A DNA stretch of 64,000 nucleotides. Source: Pseudomonas laurylsulfativorans (GTDB lineage Bacteria > Pseudomonadota > Gammaproteobacteria > Pseudomonadales > Pseudomonadaceae). Of the stretch, positions 43,515 through 52,708 are shown piece by piece; positions within the stretch are counted from its first letter, which is position 1; each line of letters begins with the position of its first letter. A program made the position numbers and the translations under genes. The stretch covers positions 1,302,001 to 1,366,000 of the forward strand of contig NZ_MUJK01000001.1 in assembly GCF_002906155.1 (NCBI RefSeq). The letters are read 5' to 3'. The notes beneath the pieces are model-generated. The model made no database searches. It was not told the DNA's origin and saw only the letters and a list, made by a program, of their open reading frames with translations.

Positions 43515-46153
43515 GCTCGGCCCTCCGGAGCAACGACTGAAGGTCCGTCGGTGAATTGCAGCGTGATGCCCTCCTCATCGCTGTAGCCCAGGGTTACGCC
43601 AAGGGTTTTGTATTTGGTGGCCTGACGCTGCAGCAGCTGTTGACTGAGGACCGGCAGAATCTGCTGGTTGAGCAGGCTGTCGATGTTGCGCGCACCGGTG
43701 TCGGGCAGCAGGCAGGCGGTGACCAATGCATCGTGCAGGCCATCCTCGATCTGGCAGGTCAGGCCGTAATGGCTGTGCAGGCGCCTGGCGACCTTGGCAA
43801 GTTTCAGGGCGACGATATGCTTGAGCGCGTCGGCCAGCAGCGGGCGGTAGATCAGGGTCTGGAAGCGGGCGAGCAACGCCGGCTGGAAGTGCTCGCGCAG
43901 CAGCGGTCGCAGCCATTCGTGCAAGTCGCTGTCGCTGGCTTCGGGCTGTTCGCGCAGACCGTTTTGCAGCTCATCGCTGCCGAGGTTGGAGGTCATCAGG
44001 ATGACGGTGTTGCGGAAGTCGATTTCGCGCCCTTCGCCATCGCGCATGAAGCCACGGTCGAACACTTGATAGAACAGATTGAGCACGTCGCGGTGCGCCT
44101 TCTCCACCTCATCCAGCAGCACCACGCTGTAGGGCCGCTGGCGCACCGCTTCTGTGAGCACTCCCCCCTGGCCGTAACCGACGTAGCCCGGTGGCGAACC
44201 TTTGAGCTGGCTGACGGTGTGGGCTTCCTGGTACTCGGAAAGGTTCAGGGTAATCAGCGATTTTTCGCCGCCGAACAGGCAGTCCGCCAGCGCCAGGGCG
44301 GTTTCGGTCTTACCGACGCCGCTGGTGCCCACCAGCAGGAAGACCCCCAGCGGCGCCTGCTCTTCGGTCAGGCCGGTCTTGGCCGCGCGCAGGCGCTGGG
44401 CCAGGGCACCGAGGGCATGGTCCTGGCCAATCACTCGCTCGGCCAGTTGCTGTTCGAGGTCCAGCAGGCTGGCCTGTTCGTCCTTGAGCAAACTGCCCAG
44501 GGGCACGCCGGTCCAGTCGGCGATGACTTCGGCAACGCTGCGTGCATCGACGTCGAGGGACAGCATTGGCTGGCTGCCCTGGGCCCGCAGCAATTGCTCC
44601 TGCAGTTTCGCGCAGAGGTCGCTGCGGGCCGGTTCGGCCTGGCGCGCATCGAGCAGTTGCCGAGTCAGGTCGAGTTCGTAGCGGTACTGGCGCAGCAGGT
44701 CGTCCTGCTGCTGTTGCAGCTCGACCTGTTGCCCGGCGATAAGGGTCAAACGCTCACTCAAGTCGCAACCATTGAGTTGCACATCCTGCTCCAGCGCACG
44801 CCGCTCCAGCTCCAGCGCGGCCTGCCGGGCTTTGAGCCGCACCAGTGCCTGGGGCTCGCAGTCGAGGCTCATGCGCACCCGCGCGCTGGCGGTGTCGAGC
44901 AGGTCGACGGCCTTGTCCGGCAACTGGCGGCCCGTGAGGTAGCGCCGCGACAGGCTCACCGCGGCCTGCACCGCGGCATCCTGAATATGCACGCCGTGAT
45001 GGCTGGCGTAACGGGCCTTGAGGCCACGCAGCATCAGGCAGGCGCTGGCATCGTCCGGCTCGTCGACCTTGACCATTTGGAAGCGCCGTTCCAGGGCGGC
45101 ATCGCGCTCGAAGTACTGCTTGTATTCGCTCCAGGTGGTCGCGGCGATGGTGCGCAACTCACCACGGGCCAGGGCCGGCTTGAGCAGGTTCGCCGCATCC
45201 GCCCCACCCGCCTGGTTCCCGGCGCCGATCAGGGTGTGGGCTTCGTCGATGAACAGCAACACCGGGTTGGCCGATTGCTGCACGGCGTCGATGACGTTTT
45301 TCAGGCGTTGCTCGAACTCGCCCTTGACCCCGGCGCCCGCTTGCAGCAGACCCAGGTCGAGGGTACGCACGCTGACCGCCTTGAGGCTGTCCGGCACGTT
45401 GCCGTCGGCGATGCGCAAGGCCAGGCCTTCGACCAGCGCGGTCTTGCCGACGCCGGGTTCGCCCACCAGGATCGGGTTGTTCTTGCGCCGCCGGCTGAGG
45501 ATATCGATGACCTGGCGGATTTCATCGTCACGTCCGAACACCGGGTCGATCTGCCCGGCCCGCGCCTTGGCGGTGATGTCCTGGGTGAACCTGTCCAGTA
45601 CCGCTTGCAAGGCATCGTGCACGGCTGCGCCTGGGACAGGTAACGCCGGGGGCTGGTCCAACGCACTTTGCTGTTGGACGTGCGGGCGTTCCTCGGAGTG
45701 CTGATCGAGCAGCCCTGACAGCTGCTGCAACTGGATTTCATTGAGGCTTAGCAGGGGCCAGGCCGCATCGCATGCCAGCAGCTGCGGACTGTCCTGCAAC
45801 GCACCCAGCAGGTGCGCCGAGCGCAGACTGTCATGCCCTTCCAGTGACGCACGCAACCAGGCGGACTCGATCAGTTTCTGCAATTTGCCGCACAACTGTG
45901 GCTTGCCCTGCACGCTGCGCGGCAGCGTGTCGAGATGGTCAAGCAGACCGCGCCAAAGCCCGTCCATGTCCCACTCATGACGACGGGCGATAAGGGTCAA
46001 GTCGCCCTCGCCCTGCTCCAGCAACTTGAGCAACCAGTGTTCGATGCTGATCCGCCCATGGGCACGGCTTTGGCACAACGACGCCGCCGCGCTGAGCGCC
46101 TGGGCGCAGTAGGGATTGAGACGGCGAAGCAGGCGCGAGGAGTTGTCGGTCAT
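43511..46153 (-). CDS. clpV: Type VI secretion AAA+ ATPase ClpV (TssH)
   Basis: 880 residues. The Clp N domain (LNPYCAQALSAAASLCQSRA then ISIEHWLLKLLEQGEGDL) is followed by two AAA+ modules: Walker A GEPGVGKTALVE and Walker B LLFIDEAHTLIGAGNQAGGA in the first, Walker A GTSGVGKTETALALAD and VVLLDEVEKAHRDVLNLFYQ in the second. A coiled-coil middle domain separates them. ClpV recycles contracted TssBC sheath. I chose the ATG at 46153, where the N domain begins; the frame extends to 46252 without conserved residues. Confidence 0.95.
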   Translation of the reverse strand: MTDNSSRLLRRLNPYCAQALSAAASLCQSRAHGRISIEHWLLKLLEQGEGDLTLIARRHEWDMDGLWRGLLDHLDTLPRSVQGKPQLCGKLQKLIESAWLRASLEGHDSLRSAHLLGALQDSPQLLACDAAWPLLSLNEIQLQQLSGLLDQHSEERPHVQQQSALDQPPALPVPGAAVHDALQAVLDRFTQDITAKARAGQIDPVFGRDDEIRQVIDILSRRRKNNPILVGEPGVGKTALVEGLALRIADGNVPDSLKAVSVRTLDLGLLQAGAGVKGEFEQRLKNVIDAVQQSANPVLLFIDEAHTLIGAGNQAGGADAANLLKPALARGELRTIAATTWSEYKQYFERDAALERRFQMVKVDEPDDASACLMLRGLKARYASHHGVHIQDAAVQAAVSLSRRYLTGRQLPDKAVDLLDTASARVRMSLDCEPQALVRLKARQAALELERRALEQDVQLNGCDLSERLTLIAGQQVELQQQQDDLLRQYRYELDLTRQLLDARQAEPARSDLCAKLQEQLLRAQGSQPMLSLDVDARSVAEVIADWTGVPLGSLLKDEQASLLDLEQQLAERVIGQDHALGALAQRLRAAKTGLTEEQAPLGVFLLVGTSGVGKTETALALADCLFGGEKSLITLNLSEYQEAHTVSQLKGSPPGYVGYGQGGVLTEAVRQRPYSVVLLDEVEKAHRDVLNLFYQVFDRGFMRDGEGREIDFRNTVILMTSNLGSDELQNGLREQPEASDSDLHEWLRPLLREHFQPALLARFQTLIYRPLLADALKHIVALKLAKVARRLHSHYGLTCQIEDGLHDALVTACLLPDTGARNIDSLLNQQILPVLSQQLLQRQATKYKTLGVTLGYSDEEGITLQFTDGPSVVAPEGRA

Positions 46154-46265
46154 GGAGGTACGTCCTTGTGCTGAAGGGTCAGCGGATAATCGGTCAGGGC
46201 GATGGAAAGTGTCGGGATGGGCTGGGTTGAACGTCCGCGCACAGACGCTCAACCCAGTGCACCGG

Positions 46266-46295
46266 AACCAGCAGGCAGAGGCCTGCCTGCTGGTT
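46266..46295. terminator. Perfect 12-base hairpin downstream of hcp
   Basis: AACCAGCAGGCA and TGCCTGCTGGTT pair perfectly with a six-base loop, starting eight bases after the hcp stop on the minus strand. No T tract follows. It probably stabilises hcp mRNA or partly terminates transcription, so Hcp is made in excess over ClpV and VgrG. Confidence 0.6.
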
Positions 46296-46303
46296 ATTCA
46301 GCG

Positions 46304-46795
46304 TTACCCTCTACTACGTTTGTCCCATTTATCGTCGTGTTTGAGGTTTCCGTCCTTGAAGTCCCAGAAGATCTCCTCGTAGCGCAACTCAACCTCTTCC
46401 AGGTGGTTGAGTTTCGCCTTGTCCGGATCTTTGACGTCGTGCATTTTCGACTCGACCTTCACTACCTTCACTTTTTTAAGCAGGGTGTTGTAGTACTCGA
46501 CTTCCTGGCCAGCGTCGTCGATGCGATAAAATTTGAACTCGGCGCTTTCGAGTGTCTGGCCTGTAGTAGCAGCCTTATAGAGGTATGTGCTGGAAGCATC
46601 GATTTCCTTAGTGAACACGTACGGAGCATGGGTCCGCGTACCGGTCAATTTTCCGGTGTTGTCGTCGCTGGCGATGTAGACGCTGTGGTTGTGAGCGACC
46701 ACCTCGATACTGCCTTCGCGACCTTGCACGGTCACTGAACCTTTAATGTCCGCACCGCCGTCATTTTTCAGCCACAGATAAACGGGAATTGCCAT
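46304..46795 (-). CDS. hcp: Type VI secretion tube protein Hcp (TssD)
   Basis: 163 residues, Hcp family: MAIPVYLWLKNDGGADIKGS, then VQGREGSIEVVAHNHSVYIA, TRTHAPYVFTKEIDASSTYL and RYEEIFWDFKDGNLKHDD. It forms hexameric rings stacked inside the sheath. It lies between the ompA-domain gene and clpV, followed by a strong hairpin. Confidence 0.96.
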   Translation of the reverse strand: MAIPVYLWLKNDGGADIKGSVTVQGREGSIEVVAHNHSVYIASDDNTGKLTGTRTHAPYVFTKEIDASSTYLYKAATTGQTLESAEFKFYRIDDAGQEVEYYNTLLKKVKVVKVESKMHDVKDPDKAKLNHLEEVELRYEEIFWDFKDGNLKHDDKWDKRSRG

Positions 46796-46810
46796 GTGAA
46801 GCTCCTTTTC

Positions 46811-48550
46811 TCAGTACACAAATGCCGCGTTTGCGGCAGGGAGTTGAACGTCGGCCCCGACCGTGGGTAGCGCGCAGGCCCCCGCTTCCGGCACCAGACG
46901 GATATCGACGCGACGGTTGGCCTGACGCCCCGCCTCGGTGTCATTGCTGGCGATGGGCTGGCTCTTGCCAAAGCCCTGCACCGCGAAACAGCTGTCGGGG
47001 ATGCCGCCCATGCGTTGCATCCAGTCACGTACCGCTGCCGCACGGGCGCGGGACAACTGCAGATTGTGTTCGTCGCTGCCCACGGCATCGGTGTGCCCGG
47101 CGATGACGATCAGCCAGCCAGGCTGGGCCTTGATGCCGACCAGGGCATCGATCAGCACCCTGGTTGATTCGGGCTTGAGCCGGGCGCTGGCACTGCTGAA
47201 CAGCGACAGACTGTCCAGGCGCACCGTTCGCGCGGTACGTGCCGCCAGCGGGCGGGTCGACGGTTGCTTGTGATCGGCGATGGTCGTCAACAGCCGTTCA
47301 CGCAATCGCTCGCCGTGATACAGGCCCAGCCCCAGCGCCAGGGGCGCGCCCAGGCGGTAGTAGGCGTCAAGGCGAACCGCGTCCTCGCGCAGCACGTTCA
47401 ACGCATCCTCGCGCCGGGCGAATTCGGCTTGCTCAAGACGCGTCGGCGGGGCAATGGATGTGTAGCGCCGCAGGTCGTCACTGACCTGGCGCAGCAGCAT
47501 GGTGTTCTGCCAGGCCGAGCTGATCAGGGCGACAACGGTGGCAAACGTGAACAGCCATACCGCGATCACGATTGCGTCACGCTTGGTCGAAGGTTGAGGC
47601 TGCCGGGGCAGCAGACTCAGCAGAGGGTCAGGAAACGGCAACGGCTCCCCCGTTGCCTGACTAGCGCCATCTGCATCCAGCAGCGCGGTCTTGTCCCGCT
47701 GCCATTGCCGCCACAAGTTGCCGGGCACATAACCGGGCAGTGTCGGCACCAGGGTGCAGCCCCACACCAGCGGCAGGCCGATAGCGTGCCGACCTTCACG
47801 GCGGGTGAAGTGCGCCAGGACATGTTCGTCCAGCCAGGCAGCTGCACTGTTGAGCTGGATGCCGGCCTGCAAACGTTGGGTATGGACTGCACTGCGCGCG
47901 GACTGCCGGTACCAGTCGTTCGGGCTGAAGCTGGTCCCCGCCTGCAGAATGTTGCAGTGGTCCTGGCCGGCGCCCCAACTGAACCAGGCCCCTTTGGCTG
48001 CAGGGGACTGCAGATAGCTGACCAGCATCAACGGCAAGGTAAAGCCGCGCTTGCGCGTCAGCGCGACCTGATGATTGAAGGTGCGCACCTGCCCGGCCAA
48101 CACCCCGGCATCAGTGTGCTCACCCGGGTTGACGATGAGCAATACCCCGAGCTGTCCGCCCCACTGGGGGCGCATGGTCATGATGCGGTCGACCAGCCCC
48201 GGCAGTTGCTCCGTACTGGAAACCCGCAGGTAACACCCCTGCTGGGTCAAACGCTGCGCCGGATGATCGGCGTCCGCTTCACCAAACAGATTGGACAGGC
48301 CATCGCCACAGACCAGCACAACGGGTTGGCGGAAGCTCGCCGGTGGCAGCGTGAAATCATCGAGGGAACCGTGCAGTTCCTGTTGCTTTGCTGTCTGACG
48401 CACCGCCCGCACCCACGCCAGCGCGACGCTGCCGACAACAATCAAGACGCCAACCCCGCGCGTCCATCCGCCAAACGGGATGATCGCCAGCAGCGTCAGG
48501 GCCAGTACACCGGCCCACAGCCAGAGCCCCTGTTTGAGTTTGAGCGTCAT
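46811..48550 (-). CDS. T6SS OmpA-family peptidoglycan-anchoring protein (TagL-like)
   Basis: 579 residues. N-terminal membrane segments within 9-48 (LWLWAGVLALTLLAIIPFGG and GVGVLIVVGSVALAWV), a cytoplasmic domain of about 270 residues, a further membrane segment (AIVIAVWLFTFATVVALISS), and a C-terminal OmpA domain with the peptidoglycan-contact residues IAGHTDAVGSDEHNLQLS and ANRRVDIRLV. The arrangement resembles TagL, which anchors the T6SS envelope complex to the wall. It follows tssL by ten bases. The ATG at 48550 is preferred over the frame from 48658, which lies inside tssL. Confidence 0.88.
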   Translation of the reverse strand: MTLKLKQGLWLWAGVLALTLLAIIPFGGWTRGVGVLIVVGSVALAWVRAVRQTAKQQELHGSLDDFTLPPASFRQPVVLVCGDGLSNLFGEADADHPAQRLTQQGCYLRVSSTEQLPGLVDRIMTMRPQWGGQLGVLLIVNPGEHTDAGVLAGQVRTFNHQVALTRKRGFTLPLMLVSYLQSPAAKGAWFSWGAGQDHCNILQAGTSFSPNDWYRQSARSAVHTQRLQAGIQLNSAAAWLDEHVLAHFTRREGRHAIGLPLVWGCTLVPTLPGYVPGNLWRQWQRDKTALLDADGASQATGEPLPFPDPLLSLLPRQPQPSTKRDAIVIAVWLFTFATVVALISSAWQNTMLLRQVSDDLRRYTSIAPPTRLEQAEFARREDALNVLREDAVRLDAYYRLGAPLALGLGLYHGERLRERLLTTIADHKQPSTRPLAARTARTVRLDSLSLFSSASARLKPESTRVLIDALVGIKAQPGWLIVIAGHTDAVGSDEHNLQLSRARAAAVRDWMQRMGGIPDSCFAVQGFGKSQPIASNDTEAGRQANRRVDIRLVPEAGACALPTVGADVQLPAANAAFVY

Positions 48551-48560
48551 TGACCCCACC

Positions 48561-49238
48561 TCAGGCGTCCACGGATAACAGGGTCGCCGCCAAGCCACCC
48601 AGCCACTGATCGAGCCCGTACCAGAGAGCGACCAGCAACAGGCCGGCTGCCAGGGCATTGACCAGGGGCGAGCGCAATCCAGGGAACAGCGTCATGCCCC
48701 GACTGCCACTGACCGTTGCGGTCGAGCGCCGATGCAATTTCAAAGGCGCGACACGCTCATTCAGGGCGGTCAGCAATTGCTCGCGCTCGGGGTCACTGAT
48801 ATCGGCATAACGGCCCTTGAAACCCAGGGTCAGTACCCGCTGGAACGCTGTCAGCACAAGTAGGTCCGCTGCTGGTTCGCGCAGTACCTCACGCATGTCC
48901 TCGTAGAGGAACACCCCGGCCTGATGGCGGTTGAAGAACTTCGTTTGCAAGGGTTCGCTGGCCCAGTTGGCATGGGCTTTATCAAACGTGAGGTTGAGCA
49001 TGGTTTCGTCCAGCAACGCGCATTGCGCGTGGCTGATATGGTCGATGCTGCGTTGCGCCAGGCCGGCCTCTTCAAGCGACTGGCGAACGCCCTCGACCTG
49101 CTGCACGCAAAGCGCTTTGACCACGTCGCTGTTTTGCGCCGAGGCCCCCTGCCGCAACTCGACCACCAGCAGATAGCTGTCCTGCAGCAATGCGTCGATA
49201 TCAACCGGGCCGTGTTTTTTCGTTTCGATCAGGTTCAT
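48561..49238 (-). CDS. tssL: Type VI secretion protein TssL (DotU family)
   Basis: 225 residues. The cytoplasmic hook domain (LLQDSYLLVVELRQGASAQN, CALLDETMLNLTFDKAHANW, TKFFNRHQAGVFLYEDMREV, LTLGFKGRYADISDPEREQL) is followed by one C-terminal membrane helix (LVNALAAGLLLVALWYGLDQ). It forms the inner-membrane complex with TssM. It overlaps the tssK stop by four bases. Confidence 0.95.
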   Translation of the reverse strand: MNLIETKKHGPVDIDALLQDSYLLVVELRQGASAQNSDVVKALCVQQVEGVRQSLEEAGLAQRSIDHISHAQCALLDETMLNLTFDKAHANWASEPLQTKFFNRHQAGVFLYEDMREVLREPAADLLVLTAFQRVLTLGFKGRYADISDPEREQLLTALNERVAPLKLHRRSTATVSGSRGMTLFPGLRSPLVNALAAGLLLVALWYGLDQWLGGLAATLLSVDA

Positions 49239-50590
49239 GCACGTAGTACCGCGAACAGTTCAAGTTTGACGTCGGCCAGGGTGCTCGGGACGTAGAAGGC
49301 ACAAACGCCCTGAGCCAGAATGGCTTTGCCCTTGACATGGTTGAGGTCGAGGGCGAAGTACTGGTTTTCCAGGCGCAGGGGAATGGCCGCCGGCACATGG
49401 CTGAGGGAGTGCAACGGCACGCCGTCGAGGGCGGCGTTGACCAGTTGATCGACTTCGTCCGGTGTACCGATCTTGCACAGGCGCGGAAACTGACTCTGCA
49501 GTTGCACTGCTGGCAGGCGGCAGCGTACCGACAGGTAGAAGTCGGCGCTGTCAGGCTCGCGCAGTCGATGGTCATCGAGGCGCACCTGCCAGCGATTAGC
49601 CGAAATTTCTTCAAGGTCCAGGGCAATGACCCGCGAAGGCAGGCTGGCCTCCAGCAAGGTGGAGATCATGCGCAAAAGCGGCGGGAACACACTTTCCAGG
49701 TCTTCGTGGCGGTAAGGCGGAATCTGCTCGACATCGTGTTCGAGGGAAAAGGTCAGCAGGCTGCCGGCCAGTTTCGTCAACTCCAGATAGACCTGCTCGG
49801 GAGGTCGCGCAGGCCAGGCCTTGAGATCGGCCAACACCGGCTGGTAAGTGTTCAAGGCATTGAGCAGCCAGAACAATGACACGTCGGCAACGGCGAAGTC
49901 GGCCATGCGTTGATTGCTTTCGCGGCGCATGCCCATCAGTCGCTGGCGTTTGGAGGACAGCTGGCTCAACAGGTTATCCAATTGCGTAAGCAGCCCCGGG
50001 TGCGCGGCGAAACTGAGCAACGGCGGAATGTAATCGAGGTCAAGGCTCCAGGCGCCCTGCCCGTCGCGCAACAGCCGCGCGATGGGACAGGTCAGGTAAT
50101 CGCCGTTCTCGTCGTGTACGAAGCGCAGGCTCAGCACCTGTTCCAGCACGCCGACCGATTGCACTTCATCGGCGTAGATGTCCTGCACCTGACGCCAGTC
50201 CTGGCGATATCGGGTAGGCCGATCCCCTTGCCCGCCATCGAACAGGCAGTTGTTGCCATTGGCCTGCTCCAGCGGCAGGGCCAGCAGCAAGGTAGCTGTC
50301 TGGCTGTCACCGGTCTGCAGGCGCGACAGGTCGAGACCGGGGGGCAGCCGATCTACTTGATCGCTGTCGATCAGGGTACCGTCCGGCATGCGCAGATTGA
50401 GTCGGGTGGCCTTGAGCGTGCCCAGACGCAGAGCTTCCAGGTCGAAGGCGACACTGCGAACGCCCCAAGGGTGCACCAGGCACAGACGAGCCAGGCACTC
50501 GTTGGCCCAGGCCTCCCAGCGCGCCTGCTGCTGGAATTGCTGTGGGGACAGCAATGCCCCCGCGGCCCACAAGGGGCGGTCGATTTTCAT
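49235..50590 (-). CDS. tssK: Type VI secretion baseplate subunit TssK
   Basis: 451 residues, ImpJ/VasE family. It starts MKIDRPLWAAGALLSPQQFQ, then RWEAWANECLARLCLVHPWG, TYQPVLADLKAWPARPPEQV and the C-terminal FPRLCKIGTPDEVDQLVNAA. TssK joins the baseplate to the TssLM membrane complex. The frame is open much further upstream (to 51037, inside tssC), but homology begins at the ATG at 50590. Confidence 0.95.
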   Translation of the reverse strand: MKIDRPLWAAGALLSPQQFQQQARWEAWANECLARLCLVHPWGVRSVAFDLEALRLGTLKATRLNLRMPDGTLIDSDQVDRLPPGLDLSRLQTGDSQTATLLLALPLEQANGNNCLFDGGQGDRPTRYRQDWRQVQDIYADEVQSVGVLEQVLSLRFVHDENGDYLTCPIARLLRDGQGAWSLDLDYIPPLLSFAAHPGLLTQLDNLLSQLSSKRQRLMGMRRESNQRMADFAVADVSLFWLLNALNTYQPVLADLKAWPARPPEQVYLELTKLAGSLLTFSLEHDVEQIPPYRHEDLESVFPPLLRMISTLLEASLPSRVIALDLEEISANRWQVRLDDHRLREPDSADFYLSVRCRLPAVQLQSQFPRLCKIGTPDEVDQLVNAALDGVPLHSLSHVPAAIPLRLENQYFALDLNHVKGKAILAQGVCAFYVPSTLADVKLELFAVLRA

Positions 50591-50631
50591 GAGGTCGTAT
50601 CCCTGCGAAGTGGCGTGGGTGTGAGCAGGAC

Positions 50632-52170
50632 TCAGGCTTTCGCCTTGGGCATCTGCGAAACCAGCGACAGGTTGACGTCCATGCCTTCCACCTGGAAATG
50701 CGGCACGGCATACAACTTGACGCGGAAGAAACCCGGGTTGTCTTCGATGTCTTCGACGGTGACCCGGCCAGCCCGCAACGGGTGCGAAGCCTGCAGCGAG
50801 TCGCCCGGATCGTTCATCTCGGTGACCAGCCCGCTGACCCACTTGTTCAACTCCAGCTCCAGCACACGGCGATCCTTGGTGGTGCCGATGTTTTCGCGCT
50901 GGATCAGTTTCAGGTAATGGGCAATGCGCGACAGCAGGAAAATGTATGGCAGGCGCGCATTGATCCGGCTGTTGGCAGTGGCGTCCGCGGTGTCGTAAAG
51001 CGCCGGTTTCTGCGCGGAGTTCGCCGAGAAGAAGCACGCGTAGTCACGATTCTTGTAGTACGACAGCGGGATGAAACCGAGGTTGGCGAACTCGAACTCG
51101 CGCGTTTCCGGAATCATCACTTCCGAAGGAATCTTCACCTGATTGCCAGTGCCCAGATCGTACAAGTGGATCGGCAGGTCGGTGACCGCGCCGCCAGACT
51201 GCGGACCGCGGATCTGCACGCACCAGCCGTTGGCGATGAAGCTCTTGACCATGTTGGCAGCGAAGGCGAACGAGGCGTTGGTCCATAGGTACTTGTCGTG
51301 GTCCGGCCCCTTGACGCTTTCGATGTAGTTGAAGCTGCGCACCGGAACAGTGTCCGGGCCATACGGCAGACGGCCCAGCACACGGGGCATGAGCAAACCG
51401 ATGTAACGGGCATCGTCGCTGTCGCGGAACGCTTTCCACTTGATGTATTCGGCGCGGTCAAAGTAGTTGCCGATGTCTTTGATGGCGGCCACTTCTTCCA
51501 TCGAACGCTTGCCAAAGAAGGCCGGACCGACGGAGCCAATGAAGGGCATGTGCGCTGCCGCCGAGACTTTGGAAATATTGCGCAGCAAGGCAATGTCTTG
51601 CGGGCTGCGGTCGAACTCGAAGTTGGATATGGCAGCGGCGACCGGCTCACCACCCGGGGTGTCGTACTCCTGGATGTAGGTCTGCACATACAGACCACTT
51701 TGCGCGATCTCCGGGGCGTCCTCGAAATCCTGGACCAGGTGATCCTTGCTGATATCCAGCAGTTCGATGCGCACGTTCTGGCGAAAATCGGTCTGATCGA
51801 TCAGCGATTTCACCCCGCGCCAGGTGGACTCGACCCGCTGGAAATCCGGGTGATGCATCACGGCGTCCAATTGGCGGCTGATCTGCGCATCCAGCGAGGC
51901 GATATGTTCGTCCAGCAGTGTCTTGTCCAGACGCCGGACTTTGCGCGAAGACTGCTTTATCAACTTCAGAAAAACACTGACAGCGGCTGTCACACGCTCA
52001 TCGACAGAAACGTCCGACAGCGCCTCGGAACTTTGAAACACTTCAATTTCGCCCAGCACTTTTACCGGGCTGAGATTGATCTTGCCAAACAGCGCGCCAT
52101 ACACGCCGTTATTTTCTTCAGACAACACTGTAGTGCCGCGCGAATGCGCGTGAGATTGTTCAATAGACAT
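50632..52170 (-). CDS. tssC: Type VI secretion sheath large subunit TssC
   Basis: 512 residues, VipB family. Conserved stretches include FQRVESTWRGVKSLIDQTDF, YDTPGGEPVAAAISNFEFDR, FRDSDDARYIGLLMPRVLGR and FFSANSAQKPALYDTADATA. With TssB it builds the contractile sheath. It follows tssB after 34 bases. Confidence 0.97.
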   Translation of the reverse strand: MSIEQSHAHSRGTTVLSEENNGVYGALFGKINLSPVKVLGEIEVFQSSEALSDVSVDERVTAAVSVFLKLIKQSSRKVRRLDKTLLDEHIASLDAQISRQLDAVMHHPDFQRVESTWRGVKSLIDQTDFRQNVRIELLDISKDHLVQDFEDAPEIAQSGLYVQTYIQEYDTPGGEPVAAAISNFEFDRSPQDIALLRNISKVSAAAHMPFIGSVGPAFFGKRSMEEVAAIKDIGNYFDRAEYIKWKAFRDSDDARYIGLLMPRVLGRLPYGPDTVPVRSFNYIESVKGPDHDKYLWTNASFAFAANMVKSFIANGWCVQIRGPQSGGAVTDLPIHLYDLGTGNQVKIPSEVMIPETREFEFANLGFIPLSYYKNRDYACFFSANSAQKPALYDTADATANSRINARLPYIFLLSRIAHYLKLIQRENIGTTKDRRVLELELNKWVSGLVTEMNDPGDSLQASHPLRAGRVTVEDIEDNPGFFRVKLYAVPHFQVEGMDVNLSLVSQMPKAKA

Positions 52171-52204
52171 TTTGCAAACTTCCTTTTAAACAAGCCGGGG
52201 TGAA

Positions 52205-52708
52205 TTAACGGACTTCTTCCGCAGCCAGGGCTGCCAGCTCGTCTCGCAGTTCGTCACTGAGTGCCTCATCCATGAGGATGCGCTCCAGCTCATGACGAAA
52301 CGTGGCATTGTCCAAAAGGTTGGACTTGAGGTCGCGCAGCAGGTTACGCATTGCCAGCAACGCGCGCAGTTGCGGAATTTGCCGGGCCACTTGTTCCGGC
52401 TCGAAATCCTTCATGCTCTGGAAGCTCAGATCGACCGACGCCTCGCTGGCGTCCTCCGACAGGGTATTGGCCACGGCCAGCTTGATCTCGGGAGCATATT
52501 CGGCCAACACGCTATCGAAATTATTCTTGTCGATAGCGACTTTTTTTCTCTCGAATAACGGACGTTGCTCCTTACCGTTACTGTAGTCCCCCATCACCAT
52601 CAACTTGAGCGGCAACTCGACTTTTTTCTGCGCATCGCCGGTATGCAAATCGAGCTTGATATTGACTCGAGCCTTGGGCACTTCGTTTTGAAAACTACCA
52701 GAAGCCAT
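52205..52708 (-). CDS. tssB: Type VI secretion sheath small subunit TssB
   Basis: 167 residues, VipA family: SFQNEVPKARVNIKLDLHTG, VELPLKLMVMGDYSNGKEQR, FDSVLAEYAPEIKLAVANTL, LRALLAMRNLLRDLKSNLLD. It is the first gene of the T6SS locus. The ATG at 52708 follows GGAGG nine bases upstream; the frame from 52795 would add an unconserved leader. Confidence 0.96.
   Translation of the reverse strand: MASGSFQNEVPKARVNIKLDLHTGDAQKKVELPLKLMVMGDYSNGKEQRPLFERKKVAIDKNNFDSVLAEYAPEIKLAVANTLSEDASEASVDLSFQSMKDFEPEQVARQIPQLRALLAMRNLLRDLKSNLLDNATFRHELERILMDEALSDELRDELAALAAEEVR

Noticed and set aside
43556..45643. 695-codon plus frame opposite clpV
   Set aside because: Antisense shadow of a conserved AAA+ ATPase; composition typical of reversed codons.
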